Shown in pieces: positions 37,024-49,077 of a stretch of DNA of 64,000 bases. A program made the position numbers and the translations under genes. The first letter of the stretch is position 1. Every line of letters begins with the position of its first letter. Source of the stretch: Shewanella holmiensis (GTDB taxonomy: Bacteria; Pseudomonadota; Gammaproteobacteria; Enterobacterales; Shewanellaceae). The notes under the pieces are model-generated. The model made no database searches, had not been told where the DNA came from, and saw only the letters and a list, made by a program, of their open reading frames with translations. The stretch covers positions 1-64,000 of the forward strand of contig NZ_JAMTCD010000005.1 of the NCBI RefSeq assembly GCF_025370255.1. The letters run 5' to 3'.

Positions 37024-37959
37024 TTACAATGAGGTGCCTTTCACTTGATTTCTACCGTCCTTTTTAGCCAAATAAAGCTGTTTATCGGCCTCATTCAACA
37101 CATGTTCCCATGAAGAATCAAGCTTAGGAAAAATGGTCGACACCCCTGCACTAATGGTCACTGAATCTGAGATAGTTGATTCTGCATGCTCTATCGCTAA
37201 GTCCTGCACCGCAGATATCATTTTTTGGGCTATCGATAACGCTCCATCAAGGTTAGTATCAGGTAAAATACACACAAATTCTTCGCCACCATATCGCGCA
37301 ACAAGATCATATGGACGCCCCGCTACACCACGAATAGCTTGAGCCACCGAGCGCAGGCAATCATCACCTTGTTGATGGCCATATTTATCGTTATAGCGCT
37401 TAAAAAAGTCGACATCCAACATAACCAAAGACATTGGCTGATGGTGACGAATGCAATGACGCCAAGAATCAGGCAAAGAGCGTTCAAACTGACGTCGATT
37501 AGCCACTCCGGTCAAACTATCCTGTAGCGCTATGGCCCTAAGTAAATCAGAGTGTCGCTTTAACAAAAACTGATTTTGCACTCTTGCGGTGGTAATGATG
37601 CTGTTAATTGGTTTATGAATAAAATCTACCGCGCCTAATTGAAATCCTTTGACCTCTTGCTCTTCATCAAAATGAGCCGTGATAAAAATAATCGCAGTAT
37701 TTGCGGTCCTTGGATCCGACTTTAGTGCTTCACATACCTCAAAACCATTCATGCCTGGCATTTCAATATCCAGTAAAACCACATCAGGATGTACGTTATT
37801 ACACACTTCAAGCGCCTGTTTTCCTGTTGTTGCCATGTACATATCGAATTCTTTATTAAACAATTGATGTAGAATTTTAATGTTGGTGGGTTGATCATCC
37901 ACCAGCAAAATCTTCCCTTTTACATCATCGGCTAAATCCAATAATTGAGTTTGCAACAT
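37024..37959 (-). CDS. Response regulator with GGDEF domain (diguanylate cyclase)
   Basis: A 311-residue protein. The receiver domain (about 15-130) has DDQPTN acidic residues and the phospho-acceptor Asp in VVLLDIEMPG. A GGDEF domain (about 150-305) starts at DSLTGVANRRQFER and has the active-site loop written GGEEF, which supports catalytic c-di-GMP synthesis. The start codon overlaps the stop of the upstream kinase gene by one base (TAATG), and GGAGGTGAG inside the kinase end serves as ribosome site, so the pair is translationally coupled. It is the probable output of the hybrid kinase. An RxxD inhibitory site was not searched rigorously. Confidence 0.92.
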   Translation of the reverse strand: MLQTQLLDLADDVKGKILLVDDQPTNIKILHQLFNKEFDMYMATTGKQALEVCNNVHPDVVLLDIEMPGMNGFEVCEALKSDPRTANTAIIFITAHFDEEQEVKGFQLGAVDFIHKPINSIITTARVQNQFLLKRHSDLLRAIALQDSLTGVANRRQFERSLPDSWRHCIRHHQPMSLVMLDVDFFKRYNDKYGHQQGDDCLRSVAQAIRGVAGRPYDLVARYGGEEFVCILPDTNLDGALSIAQKMISAVQDLAIEHAESTISDSVTISAGVSTIFPKLDSSWEHVLNEADKQLYLAKKDGRNQVKGTSL

Positions 37960-40900
37960 TAACTCACCTCCGTTTCAATCATAGTGAGTACCTCTAACGC
38001 TTTATCAAACTCTAGCGCTTGAACATGTGAATATAATTCTGGCCATCGTCGGTGGTGAGATAAGACACATGCTGTATCTTCAATAATCGTCATCGCTTCA
38101 AGATTACTCTGCTGCAACATCTGTTTTAATAACATGATGGTGTCATGCTCTCCCGCACCAATTGAACTGTTAGCGTTGGTTTGAAGCACTACATTAGTCT
38201 CATTAGGGGACGATTCAGCAAGGTAATCGTTAAGGTGCTGCACGCTTTCTTGCGCTAAATCGCATAACCTATCAGTCCACTCATTCAATTGCTGTGCATT
38301 CGGCTCGCCTTGTTTGCATTGTGCTTCTATATAGGCGGTAAAGTTAGCTAAGGCCTTAGCACCAAAGTTACTTGAAAACCCTTTTAACCCATGACTTATT
38401 GCGGCTACCTGAGCCTTATTTTCTTTGGCAACGGCATCATGAAGTTGTTGTAATTGTTTATTCAATTCGATTTCAAACTCATGAGCCATCTTGTTGAAAA
38501 AGGCTTCGTTGCCACCAAAACGGCTGAGGGTTTGTTCTAGGCTGTCAAATAACGACTCATTTTCTGCGGGCGTTTCAACAACTGAGCTACCTAATTCAAC
38601 TACGGAATTGTCGTACACAGAATGATTAAACTCACGCCCCACCAAGGCTAGTATGCTCGGGATAAGTTTTGGCATATCAATTGGCTTACCAATATGATCA
38701 TTCATCCCTGCAGCGATACAATCAAGCCTATCGGACTGAGATGCGTTCGCTGTCATGGCAAGAATAGGTAATAACTCAAAACGGTTATCAGATCGAATAA
38801 GTCGTGTTGCTTCAAGCCCATCCATATCAGGCATCTGCACATCCATAATCACAATATCAAATGTCTGTTGGCTCTGGGTGACAAACGCAACGCCCTCTAT
38901 GCCACCTTTTGCCAATACCACTTTAGCCCCCTCAAGGGTCAACAGCTCGTCAACAACTTGTCTATTTAGCTGATTATCTTCCACCACTAAGATGGTTAAT
39001 CCTTGTAAGCGCTTTTGTGACAGCATTTGCACTGGGGACGACGCGACCTTGCCTGTTAGTACCAGATTAATGGACTCTGCGAGTAATTGCGATGTAACAG
39101 GTTTTGTTAAAAAATGCACAAAAGGTGAAAGCGCTTCAGAAGAGGGACTGCTTAATACCTCTTCACTGTAAGCAGTTAACATAATCACTGCGGGAGTAGC
39201 GATTTGTTGTGCTAAAGCAAGCTGTTGTAATTGCTGCGCCGTTTCAACGCCATTGAGAACTGGCATATTCCAATCCATCAGTACAATATCAAACGGTGTT
39301 TGCATGCCACTGGCTTGCTCATATTGTGCTATCGCCTCTACACCACTATAAACACATTGAACTTCACAACCAAAATCCAGCAAAATTTTGGCCAGAATAT
39401 CTGTAGTTGTGTGATTATCATCCACCACTAAAATACGTTTACCTTGAATATCAATGTTCACTTCTGTTGCGGTCGGTAATGCAGGCAGAACCAAATCAAA
39501 CCAGAAACAACTACCTTGCCCTAGCTCACTGGTAACAAGAAGATCGCCCCCCATTAACTCCACTAAACGCTTACTAATAGCAAGCCCTAACCCTGTACCG
39601 CCAAAACGTCTTGAGGTAGAAGATTCTGCTTGCTCAAAACCGGTAAAAATACGCCCCATTTGTTCTTCACTGATACCTATACCAGTATCTGTGATAGAAA
39701 AACGCAACGTTCTGTTGTGTTCTGTTGCTTCTAAACATTCAATGCCAACAATCACCTGTCCACTGTGGGTAAATTTAAGCGCATTACCCGCAAGGTTTAT
39801 TAATACTTGTTGCAGCCTTAGTTTATCGATAAGTAGCCAAGATGGAATGTTAGGATCAAGATTAAAGATCACTTCCACATCTTGGTTACCTAAATTGCCC
39901 GACAATACTACCGCAAGATCGCGCATTAGCATTTCAATTTCGCAAGGTTGTGGATCTAACAGTAACTTACCCGCTTCAATTTTAGAAAAATCGAGAATGT
40001 CGTTTAACAAACCTAATAAGGATTTAGCCGCGGTTTGGGTTTTGGTAATATAGTCCTGTTGTTGGGCAGACATCGTCGTGTGTAGCATCAATTGCAACAT
40101 ACCCAGTACCGCATTCATCGGGGTGCGAATTTCATGGCTCATATTAGCTAAAAATGCCGATTTTGCCGCATTCGCTTCATCGGCCTGCTGTTTAGCTTCA
40201 CGTAAGGTGACTTCAATTTCACGCTGCTCAGTCACATCAAGGTTAATACCTATCACTCTTACCGCATTACCATGTTTATCCCGCTCAATTTGCGCAGCGG
40301 CCTGCACATAGCGAACTCCACCATTTGACTTCAATACTCTAAATACCAGATCATAGGTGCCATGCCCCGCTATGGCATCTTGCAGTTTGCGCTCTGCCAT
40401 CTCAGTATCATCCGGATGAACTTTTGCCAACCAGTGTTGATACTCCAACCCTTCATCACGCAATGTTAACGGCTGATCGTAAATAGCAAACATACGATCA
40501 TTCCACTCTAAACTATTATCTTGTATGTTAAAGGTCCAAATACCCAGTTTGGCCACATCGGAGGCCTTGCTCAAATGGTTGCTGGCAGTTAATAGGGCTT
40601 CTTGTTGTAGTAACGTTTGGGTAATGTCTACCCCGATACCTAAGTAACCTAATATGTTCCCTGCACTATCGCGCATAGCCGTGACCGATAACGATACCTG
40701 ACACTGTGAGCCATCTTTACGAACATAAGTCCAATTACGAGTTTCAGGCCCTTCTGTTTTCGCTTTATAAACAAATGTATCAAACCCTTCAATGCTAAAG
40801 CCATATTCGGCTGATAGCGCTATTGATCTGGCCTGTACTTCTTCATGTAAATGCAAACACGCTGGGCTAGTAATACCGACTAACTCACTGGCTTCATAAC

Positions 40901-42884
40901 CTAATAACAACTCTGCACCGCGATTAAATATGGTGATTAGGCCATTTTCATCCGTGGCAATAATCGATATTTCCGACGCTGCATCCAACACACTAGAGAG
41001 CAACGAACTCAGTTGCGCTTTCTCAATTTGAGTAAATTTACGCTCAGTAATATCAGTACTTAAGGCAATAAAACGTTCGATATTGCCATTTTCATCCATC
41101 ACTGGACCAATGACTGTGTCAAACCAATGAATATTGCCCTGTTTATCGCAATTACAAATTTCACCATGCCATGACTCACCTGATTTAATTTGAGCCCACA
41201 TCGTTTGCCAGAAGACATCATCATGCTCACCCGACTTTAAAATAGAATGATTTTTACCTATTAGCTCTTCACGAGAGTAACCACTCATGCGGCAAAAATA
41301 GTCATTAACCTCTAGAATAATCCCATCTGTATCGGTGACAGTTGACACTAGTTGATTGTTTATCGATTTCAGCAACGCTTTGTTTTCTGAAACAGCTTGT
41401 AGTAATTCAGTGGTTCGCTCGGCAACCTTTAACTCTAAACTTTCATTTGATTTAATAATGCGTAGTTCCGCATCTTGTTGAGCGGTGATATCGCGAAGTG
41501 TTTGGCTTATACCTACAATATCCCCTTGCCCATCTATAATGGGTAAAGCTGTCATTGAGGTAGAGACTAATTTACCATCTTTACATTGATGCTTAGACAC
41601 CTGATTTAAAACCGTTTCACCGATTAACACTTTACGAAATGCCGCTTTCTCATGGTGTACTTTTTCTTTAGGCACAATAAGCGTTGCGCTGTCGGACCCC
41701 ATCGCTTCTGATTCACTATAACCAAATAGCAACTCAGCCCCTTTATTCCAACTCGTCACCCTGCCATCAAGATCATAACTAATAATGCCATCAAGCGAAT
41801 GCTCCAGCATGTTAGCCCGTCGAGCCTGCTCAGCTAGCATCTGTTGTTTACGTTGTATTCCTAACGACCATAAAGAGGCCAATGCGGCCAATAAAAGACT
41901 GAATACCGCAGTATAGGAAAAAATTAAACTTGGACGATTAAGGTGTAATGCATGAATAAATTCAGGATAAGCGGTAATTTTAAATTGCCATTTACGGCCA
42001 AACACTTCTTTATTAATGGTGTACTGGTACGGGGAATGAATATGGGTATCTTCTGCGTCGGTTTTATAAAATGGGATCGGATTATTCAGCTGGGTGATAT
42101 CACTTAACTGCAACTTAGTCGTTTTTTGATATAAATCTAATCCGATCAAAACCTCATTCGTGACCAGAGGAGCATAGCTCCAGCCGAATGCCTCTGCTTC
42201 GCGCGCTTCAGTGGTCGTTGGTGTGGTTCCATTGCGATAAATTGGCATGAGAATCAAAAAAGATTGCAATGGTTTTCCGGTAGCTTGCACTAAGGTGATT
42301 GGTCCAGATAAGGTCACCTCACCCGACAACATCGCAGCCTCGGCAGCATCACGGCGCTGTTTTTCTGAGCCTATATCCAAACCAACAGCAGAATAGTTAC
42401 GCTCTACAGGTTCAATGTATTGAATAACATATCGCTCATCATCATGGGGAGCAAGCTGACGAATGCCAAAAACAGGCCAACCATCTTGCTGAGCTTTTTC
42501 AATAAACTCGGCTTCTTGCTCAGGCAAGACTCTGCGGATAAAACCAAATCCACGCGCACCAGGAAACTCTTTATCTACTTCACGGGTTAAGCTATAACGA
42601 ATAAACCCTTCACGCGACACATGATGTTCACCTGCCGTGGTAATCATGCCTCTTGCACCTCGTAAGCCATATTGATACAAGGTAATACGTTCTAAAACAT
42701 TTCGGCTAATGTGTTCTGACGTTGACTGAAGTGCCTTTTTTATAGCCAAATCATTGGCTTCATTGATCCACCACGTTAGCCCTACGCTGATGACTAAGCC
42801 AATAATCAACACACCTGAGCCTAATTTAGCTGCTTTTTTAAAGCCAAAAGACAAATTCATAATCGCCAAATTTCTTAAAATCAT
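37959..42884 (-). CDS. Membrane hybrid sensor histidine kinase: CHASE-PAS(x4)-HisKA-HATPase-REC-REC-HPt
   Basis: A 1641-residue phosphorelay protein. A membrane helix (about 21-41), a periplasmic CHASE domain (about 75-290) and a second helix (about 325-345) are followed by four PAS domains (about 360-890; for example YDLDGRVTSWNKGAELLFGYS and ISIIATDENGLITIFNRGAE). HisKA has the phospho-accepting His917 in MSHEIRTPMN. HATPase shows DTGIGISEEQ and GGTGLGLAISK. Two receiver domains follow (VLMDWNMP and VIMDVQMP), then an HPt domain with ISHGLKG. The extracytoplasmic CHASE suggests a small diffusible ligand. The coupled downstream gene is a REC-GGDEF protein, so the signal likely ends in c-di-GMP. 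The start could also be an ATG eight codons in. Confidence 0.92.
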   Translation of the reverse strand: MILRNLAIMNLSFGFKKAAKLGSGVLIIGLVISVGLTWWINEANDLAIKKALQSTSEHISRNVLERITLYQYGLRGARGMITTAGEHHVSREGFIRYSLTREVDKEFPGARGFGFIRRVLPEQEAEFIEKAQQDGWPVFGIRQLAPHDDERYVIQYIEPVERNYSAVGLDIGSEKQRRDAAEAAMLSGEVTLSGPITLVQATGKPLQSFLILMPIYRNGTTPTTTEAREAEAFGWSYAPLVTNEVLIGLDLYQKTTKLQLSDITQLNNPIPFYKTDAEDTHIHSPYQYTINKEVFGRKWQFKITAYPEFIHALHLNRPSLIFSYTAVFSLLLAALASLWSLGIQRKQQMLAEQARRANMLEHSLDGIISYDLDGRVTSWNKGAELLFGYSESEAMGSDSATLIVPKEKVHHEKAAFRKVLIGETVLNQVSKHQCKDGKLVSTSMTALPIIDGQGDIVGISQTLRDITAQQDAELRIIKSNESLELKVAERTTELLQAVSENKALLKSINNQLVSTVTDTDGIILEVNDYFCRMSGYSREELIGKNHSILKSGEHDDVFWQTMWAQIKSGESWHGEICNCDKQGNIHWFDTVIGPVMDENGNIERFIALSTDITERKFTQIEKAQLSSLLSSVLDAASEISIIATDENGLITIFNRGAELLLGYEASELVGITSPACLHLHEEVQARSIALSAEYGFSIEGFDTFVYKAKTEGPETRNWTYVRKDGSQCQVSLSVTAMRDSAGNILGYLGIGVDITQTLLQQEALLTASNHLSKASDVAKLGIWTFNIQDNSLEWNDRMFAIYDQPLTLRDEGLEYQHWLAKVHPDDTEMAERKLQDAIAGHGTYDLVFRVLKSNGGVRYVQAAAQIERDKHGNAVRVIGINLDVTEQREIEVTLREAKQQADEANAAKSAFLANMSHEIRTPMNAVLGMLQLMLHTTMSAQQQDYITKTQTAAKSLLGLLNDILDFSKIEAGKLLLDPQPCEIEMLMRDLAVVLSGNLGNQDVEVIFNLDPNIPSWLLIDKLRLQQVLINLAGNALKFTHSGQVIVGIECLEATEHNRTLRFSITDTGIGISEEQMGRIFTGFEQAESSTSRRFGGTGLGLAISKRLVELMGGDLLVTSELGQGSCFWFDLVLPALPTATEVNIDIQGKRILVVDDNHTTTDILAKILLDFGCEVQCVYSGVEAIAQYEQASGMQTPFDIVLMDWNMPVLNGVETAQQLQQLALAQQIATPAVIMLTAYSEEVLSSPSSEALSPFVHFLTKPVTSQLLAESINLVLTGKVASSPVQMLSQKRLQGLTILVVEDNQLNRQVVDELLTLEGAKVVLAKGGIEGVAFVTQSQQTFDIVIMDVQMPDMDGLEATRLIRSDNRFELLPILAMTANASQSDRLDCIAAGMNDHIGKPIDMPKLIPSILALVGREFNHSVYDNSVVELGSSVVETPAENESLFDSLEQTLSRFGGNEAFFNKMAHEFEIELNKQLQQLHDAVAKENKAQVAAISHGLKGFSSNFGAKALANFTAYIEAQCKQGEPNAQQLNEWTDRLCDLAQESVQHLNDYLAESSPNETNVVLQTNANSSIGAGEHDTIMLLKQMLQQSNLEAMTIIEDTACVLSHHRRWPELYSHVQALEFDKALEVLTMIETEVS

Positions 42885-43057
42885 AGAGTTATGATTTTGG
42901 ACTAGTCAGCAAGATTTCGCCAGCCGAATAACTAACAATAAATAAAACATCGTCATACAAAAGTAAAAAGCGATAAGACACAAAACAACAAGTGGTTGGA
43001 TGAAATGATACTGACTAGGCTTAATCATGCTAAAAAGTGAGTTCGAGGCGGAAACAT

Positions 43058-43086
43058 AAAAGGCCTCACATCGCTGTGAGGCCTTC
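43058..43086 (-). terminator. Terminator of rnpB
   Basis: Stem AAGGCCTCACA / TGTGAGGCCTT around a four-base loop, with TTTTAT following on the minus strand, about 10 bases beyond the 3' end of RNase P RNA. Confidence 0.9.
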
Positions 43087-43094
43087 TAATAGAA

Positions 43095-43441
<347 letters not shown>

Positions 43442-43447
43442 GCGCGG

Positions 43448-43453
43448 ATTATA
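43448..43453 (-). promoter_or_regulatory. -10 element of rnpB
   Basis: A perfect TATAAT on the minus strand lies seven bases upstream of the inferred RNA 5' end. A clear -35 hexamer at standard spacing is weak (TGGTTT). Confidence 0.75.
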
Positions 43454-43515
43454 GCGTAAGCTACTGCAACAAACCATCTAAAATATGACTTTAGCGCAAA
43501 CCGATGAAATTGAAT

Positions 43516-44358
43516 CTATAGACCAATTTCCAAGCCGTATTTATAAAGTGCATTCTTTTTAATACCGTGAATTTCACCCGCCAATGCTGATGCTTTTTTC
43601 AAGGGTAGCTCTTGGCATAACAGTTTTAATGTATTGACCACGACAGCAGGAATGTCTGACTCGCTATCAGTTCTGTGGCCATGGCACATCAACACAATTT
43701 CACCTTTTTGTTGATTCAAGTCGTCTTTTACCTGTTGCAACACATCTGCCGCTGCGCCAGATAAAAACGTTTCAAAGGTTTTGGTCACTTCACGGGCCAT
43801 GACGATTTCACGGTCAGCACCTAAAGTCGCAACAATAGATTCTAAGCTGTGCACGATACGATGTGGTGATTCATAAAAAATTAACGTTCTTGGATCTTCT
43901 TTTAAAGCTAACAATTTATCGATGCGGCCTTTTTCTTTTGAAGGTAAAAAACCTTCGAACGAAAATCGATCTGATGGCAAACCTGAAGCGCTTAATGCGG
44001 TTATTGCAGCGCATGGTCCCGGTAATGGCACCACATTGAAACCTGCTTCACGCACCTGTTTAACCAGATGATAGCCTGGGTCTGAAATCAGCGGCGTGCC
44101 AGCATCAGATATCAAGGCTACGGCCTCACCGTTACTCAGTTTTTGAATAATCCACTGTGCTCTATCACGTTCGTTATGGTCATGAAGTGCCGTTTTACGG
44201 GTTTCAATGCCAAAGTGGCTTAACAACTTGCCGCTGTGGCGAGTATCTTCACAGGCAATTAAGCTGACTTGATTTAACACTTCAATTGCACGGCTACTGA
44301 TATCCGCTAAATTGCCAATGGGTGTGGGCACAATATACAGTGCTGCGGCTTGATCCAT
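43516..44358 (-). CDS. rsmI: 16S rRNA (cytidine1402-2'-O)-methyltransferase
   Basis: A 280-residue SAM-dependent tetrapyrrole-methylase-fold protein. The N-terminal [46 protein letters not shown] and [11 protein letters not shown] motifs are diagnostic of RsmI. It modifies C1402 in the ribosomal P site. I use the ATG at 44358, preceded by GAGG with five-base spacing; a TTG at 44385 would add nine residues. It is divergent from lpoA, the arrangement found across Gammaproteobacteria. Confidence 0.95.
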   Translation of the reverse strand: MDQAAALYIVPTPIGNLADISSRAIEVLNQVSLIACEDTRHSGKLLSHFGIETRKTALHDHNERDRAQWIIQKLSNGEAVALISDAGTPLISDPGYHLVKQVREAGFNVVPLPGPCAAITALSASGLPSDRFSFEGFLPSKEKGRIDKLLALKEDPRTLIFYESPHRIVHSLESIVATLGADREIVMAREVTKTFETFLSGAAADVLQQVKDDLNQQKGEIVLMCHGHRTDSESDIPAVVVNTLKLLCQELPLKKASALAGEIHGIKKNALYKYGLEIGL

Positions 44359-44447
44359 AACTACCTCAATAATCTCTTTGTGCAAGACTTTCGCCCAGCG
44401 TAAGAGCAGGTTAAACTAAAGCCAATATCTTACCAGAGTGAAGCCCT

Positions 44448-46274
44448 GTGTTAAAAAGACTGATTTCAATTAAATTTCTATCGGCACTGACACTTTCAAC
44501 ATTATTGATTGGTTGTGCTGCGACTAAAACCACTGATCCTGACTCAATTGTCAACACGTCTTTAGTGTCGGTTGAGCAACCGGCCAGCACTTATTTGTCT
44601 GAAGCCAGCAAAAGCAGCCTGCCAGAAAAACGTGATCGCTACCTTTTGCTCGCTGCGCACGCGTACATAAATGACGGTAATTATAGCTCTGCTAGCAACA
44701 TACTTGTGTCAATGCAAAAAAGTATGGTGAAGGTGCCGACTATTCAGGCTGAGCATATTTATTTAAATGCCCGCATTGCTGAAAAAGTGCAAGATAAGCA
44801 AGCCGCGCTGACTAAATTGCAATATCCACCGCATTGGCAATTACCTCGTTGGCAGATGGCCACTTATCATCAATACAAAGCGCGCCTGTATAAGTCACTG
44901 CAACAACCTATTGACCAAATTAGGCAACTCAGCTTATTGAGTAACTACTTGCCTAAAACTGAATCAACTCAGGTAAATGATGTTATTTGGCAGGTATTAC
45001 AGCCGCTTCAAGAAGAAACCATTCAAACCTTTATGCGCGAGCCTGCTAATCCAGTATTTTCAGGTTGGTTGCAGTTGGCTTATATTGCCAAGCATTACGC
45101 CATTGAGCCAACTCAGTTAGTACGTTATTTAGGGGAATGGCAACGAAATAACCCACATCACCCAGGTGCGATGAAATTACCTTCTGATTTAGAAAAAGCC
45201 CTTAACGCTAAACCGTTTAGACCGCAAAATATTGCAGTATTATTACCTTTGAGTGGGCCAAGAGCCGCGGTTGCTGAACCGATCAAAATGGGCATTTTAG
45301 CCAGTTATATGGCTGAGTTTGATAATGATGTGACGATTCACTTTATCGACAGTCAAATAGGCGTACAACCGGCCTATCAACAAGCTACTGATATGGGTGC
45401 TGATTTTATTATTGGGCCTTTGCTACCAAATGAAGTTGAAGAGTTACAGCGCGCCAATCAAGCCAAAGAGCAGCTGATCCCTCAACTATATTTGAACCAA
45501 TTAGAGCAGTTTGAACCTAAGCCAAATCAATTTTATTTTTCATTATCCCCCGCTCAAGAAGCGAGTGATGCCGCCAGAAAAATGTTTGCCGATGGCATTA
45601 AGTTACCCTTATTGTTAACCAGTAACGATGCTATTGGGAAACGGATGGCCGAAAGCTTTAACCAAACATGGCTGACTTTGACCGAAAGTAACGCTGAAAT
45701 CCATTATTTCGACCGTGGCGATCAGATGAAATTAACCGTGCAAGAAGCCTTAGGCGTAAAAGACAGCCAGGCTAGAATTGCCCGTATGAAAGAAATTTTA
45801 GGCAGCAAGCTGGAAGCGGATTTTCGTTCACGTCAGGATATCGATGCCATTTATATGATATCTGCATCGCAAGACTTATCATTACTCAAAGCGTTTTTAG
45901 ATGTCAATTTCAGTGTCTTTGCTGAACCTGTAGCGCTTTATACCTCTAGCCGTGGCCGATTAGAAAAAGAATCCAATCAATCCGCACAAGAGCTGAACAA
46001 AGTGATGATTAGCGATATCCCTTGGTTAATGCAATCCAGCAATGAAACTCGGATGGTTGAATCATTATGGGGCACCTGGAATAACAGCCAAAAGCGTTTA
46101 TATGTGATGGGCTATGATGCACTTGAATTAGTTAATCGTTTAGCACAAATGCAGGCATTTCCTGGATATCAACTCAATGGCCGCAGCGGTGCATTATCAG
46201 TGCAGCCAAATGGTTTGATCGATCGCCAGTTAACGTGGGGTAAGTACCAACAAGGCCAATTAACCCCATTATGA
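44448..46274 (+). CDS. lpoA: Penicillin-binding protein activator lipoprotein LpoA
   Basis: The 608-residue precursor has a lipoprotein signal ending in the lipobox LIGC. An N-terminal TPR-like helical domain (about 35-255) and a C-terminal periplasmic-binding-protein-like domain (about 265-600, starting QNIAVLLPLSGPRA) follow. It is anchored in the outer membrane and stimulates PBP1A. The start is a GTG at 44448. Its stop overlaps the start of yraN by four bases. The order lpoA-yraN-diaA-dolP is the same as in E. coli. Confidence 0.94.
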   Translation: MLKRLISIKFLSALTLSTLLIGCAATKTTDPDSIVNTSLVSVEQPASTYLSEASKSSLPEKRDRYLLLAAHAYINDGNYSSASNILVSMQKSMVKVPTIQAEHIYLNARIAEKVQDKQAALTKLQYPPHWQLPRWQMATYHQYKARLYKSLQQPIDQIRQLSLLSNYLPKTESTQVNDVIWQVLQPLQEETIQTFMREPANPVFSGWLQLAYIAKHYAIEPTQLVRYLGEWQRNNPHHPGAMKLPSDLEKALNAKPFRPQNIAVLLPLSGPRAAVAEPIKMGILASYMAEFDNDVTIHFIDSQIGVQPAYQQATDMGADFIIGPLLPNEVEELQRANQAKEQLIPQLYLNQLEQFEPKPNQFYFSLSPAQEASDAARKMFADGIKLPLLLTSNDAIGKRMAESFNQTWLTLTESNAEIHYFDRGDQMKLTVQEALGVKDSQARIARMKEILGSKLEADFRSRQDIDAIYMISASQDLSLLKAFLDVNFSVFAEPVALYTSSRGRLEKESNQSAQELNKVMISDIPWLMQSSNETRMVESLWGTWNNSQKRLYVMGYDALELVNRLAQMQAFPGYQLNGRSGALSVQPNGLIDRQLTWGKYQQGQLTPL

Positions 46275-46597
46275 TAGATGGCAAACTTGCCGAACAGCAG
46301 GCCCGAGAATATTTACAGCAACAAGGGCTCAACTTTGTTGCTGCAAATGTGCGTTATAAGTTCGGCGAGATTGACCTCATCATGGAAGACCAGCACACGC
46401 TAGTTTTCATTGAAGTAAAATATCGTCAGTCGCAAGCCTTTGGCGGTGCTATTAATGCTTTGGGCGCTAAACAAATTCAGCGCATCCGACGCTGTGCTGA
46501 AGCCTATTTACAGCAACAAGGCATCAACCCTCCCTGCCGATTTGACGTTATTGCCAATAATAACGCACAAATAACTTGGATTCAGGGATGTTTTTGA
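46271..46597 (+). CDS. yraN: UPF0102 YraN-family nuclease-like protein
   Basis: A 108-residue protein with a Holliday-junction-resolvase-type restriction endonuclease fold. It contains the conserved motif KFGEIDLIMED followed by LVFIEVKYRQS, matching the D-ExK catalytic pattern of that superfamily. Biological role is unestablished. It starts with an ATG that overlaps the lpoA stop (ATGA), indicating translational coupling. Confidence 0.92.
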   Translation: MIDGKLAEQQAREYLQQQGLNFVAANVRYKFGEIDLIMEDQHTLVFIEVKYRQSQAFGGAINALGAKQIQRIRRCAEAYLQQQGINPPCRFDVIANNNAQITWIQGCF

Positions 46598-46657
46598 GCT
46601 TCAATAGTTACCACAGCATTGATTTATGGCATTATATCGACACACACTTGACGGTGA

Positions 46658-47883
<1,226 letters not shown>

Positions 47884-47912
47884 TCATCACCTCAACAGCG
47901 AATAACAATATT

Positions 47913-47945
47913 AAAGCCTCTATTTTTAGAGGCTTTTTCTTTTCT
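47913..47945 (+). terminator. Rho-independent terminator after dolP
   Basis: Stem AAAGCCTCTA / TAGAGGCTTT with a short T loop followed by a T-rich tail. It may also serve the convergent transporter gene. Confidence 0.9.
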
Positions 47946-47946
47946 A

Positions 47947-48849
47947 TTACCCGCTAATTATTGGGTGTGATTTTTTAGCTAATGCCAATTTATGGCCTTG
48001 CAACTTGCGCCACTGGTGTGTGATATAAGGCAGCACTAACGAAGGTAAAATAATCAATCCCGCACCTAACCAGCTTAATCCATCAAGCCATTCGTCAAAC
48101 CACAACCAGCCAAAGAACACACAAAATAGTAGTCCGGTATATTCGGCAATTGCAATATCACTAGCTTGTGTCTTTCGATAAGCACAAAAGCAAAACCACT
48201 GGTATATCAGCAAAAAGATATTACTCATTAAAGCCACCAAAATGATGTCGACAGATATTGTCAGCTCACCAAAAAAAACCACCATCAAACACACAAGCGG
48301 TAAACTGAATAAATTATTCAACATCAGGGTTAATGCAGGGTTTTCAGTCGATGGCAGTTTTTTGAGTGTCAGTTGGCTGACTGCAAAAGTTAGCGCACTG
48401 ACTAACACTATGACAGCAAACCAATTTATTTGCGTTGGTCTTAAAAGAATGACAATACCTATAAACCCTAAAAAGACCGCTATCCACTGCAATGAAGTCA
48501 CTTTTTCTTTAAGTAATAACGCCCCCAGTACCATAATCATAATAGGGCCTGAGAAAAACAAAGCACCCGCGGTGGCGAGAGGCAAAGACATCAAACCGAT
48601 AATAAAACACAAGCCACCAATGGCACCGATATTGGCGCGAAAAAAATGCATTTTATAATGGCTTGTTTGTGAGCGACCGCTATATAACCATAGCGGTAAC
48701 ATCATCAACACTGACAATACTTGCCTGATCAGTAAAAAACTGGCGGCATCAGCATTCGATGGTAACCATTTAACTGACACATCATAAAGGGCACTAAAAA
48801 CATTACCGATAATCAATAATCCTATACCCAACAAGACTGATGGCTGCAT
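47947..48849 (-). CDS. DMT-superfamily (EamA) transporter
   Basis: About 300 residues with ten predicted helices in two EamA repeats (about 8-140 and 150-285). Typical wording includes LLIRQVLSVLMMLPLWL, PLATAGALFFSGPIMIMVLGALLLKEK and ALTFAVSQLTLKKL. These proteins export or import small metabolites; the substrate is not predictable. I choose the ATG at 48849, with GAG seven bases upstream; a GTG at 48861 is in frame. A LysR-type regulator is divergent, which suggests it controls this gene. Confidence 0.88.
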   Translation of the reverse strand: MQPSVLLGIGLLIIGNVFSALYDVSVKWLPSNADAASFLLIRQVLSVLMMLPLWLYSGRSQTSHYKMHFFRANIGAIGGLCFIIGLMSLPLATAGALFFSGPIMIMVLGALLLKEKVTSLQWIAVFLGFIGIVILLRPTQINWFAVIVLVSALTFAVSQLTLKKLPSTENPALTLMLNNLFSLPLVCLMVVFFGELTISVDIILVALMSNIFLLIYQWFCFCAYRKTQASDIAIAEYTGLLFCVFFGWLWFDEWLDGLSWLGAGLIILPSLVLPYITHQWRKLQGHKLALAKKSHPIISG

Positions 48850-49077
48850 GTTTTTGCTCACTACGATTTAATAAGGCGCCATCATAGCGATCACCTAACA
48901 TGAATAATAATGATGTTTTTTACTCATGTATGAGATAAATTAATAGTTAATATTGAATAGATTAAAATACGCAATTAAGTCCTCCTTGGCACTGTTGCAA
49001 ATTAGCTATCCACTGTGCTCATAACCTATTCAGTGGCTAATAAACGCTTACAACCAACGATAAGGCCCTACCCAGTA

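Noticed and set aside
39454..40053. 199-codon plus-strand frame
   Set aside because: Antisense shadow of the HATPase/REC part of the hybrid kinase gene, with no independent coding signal.
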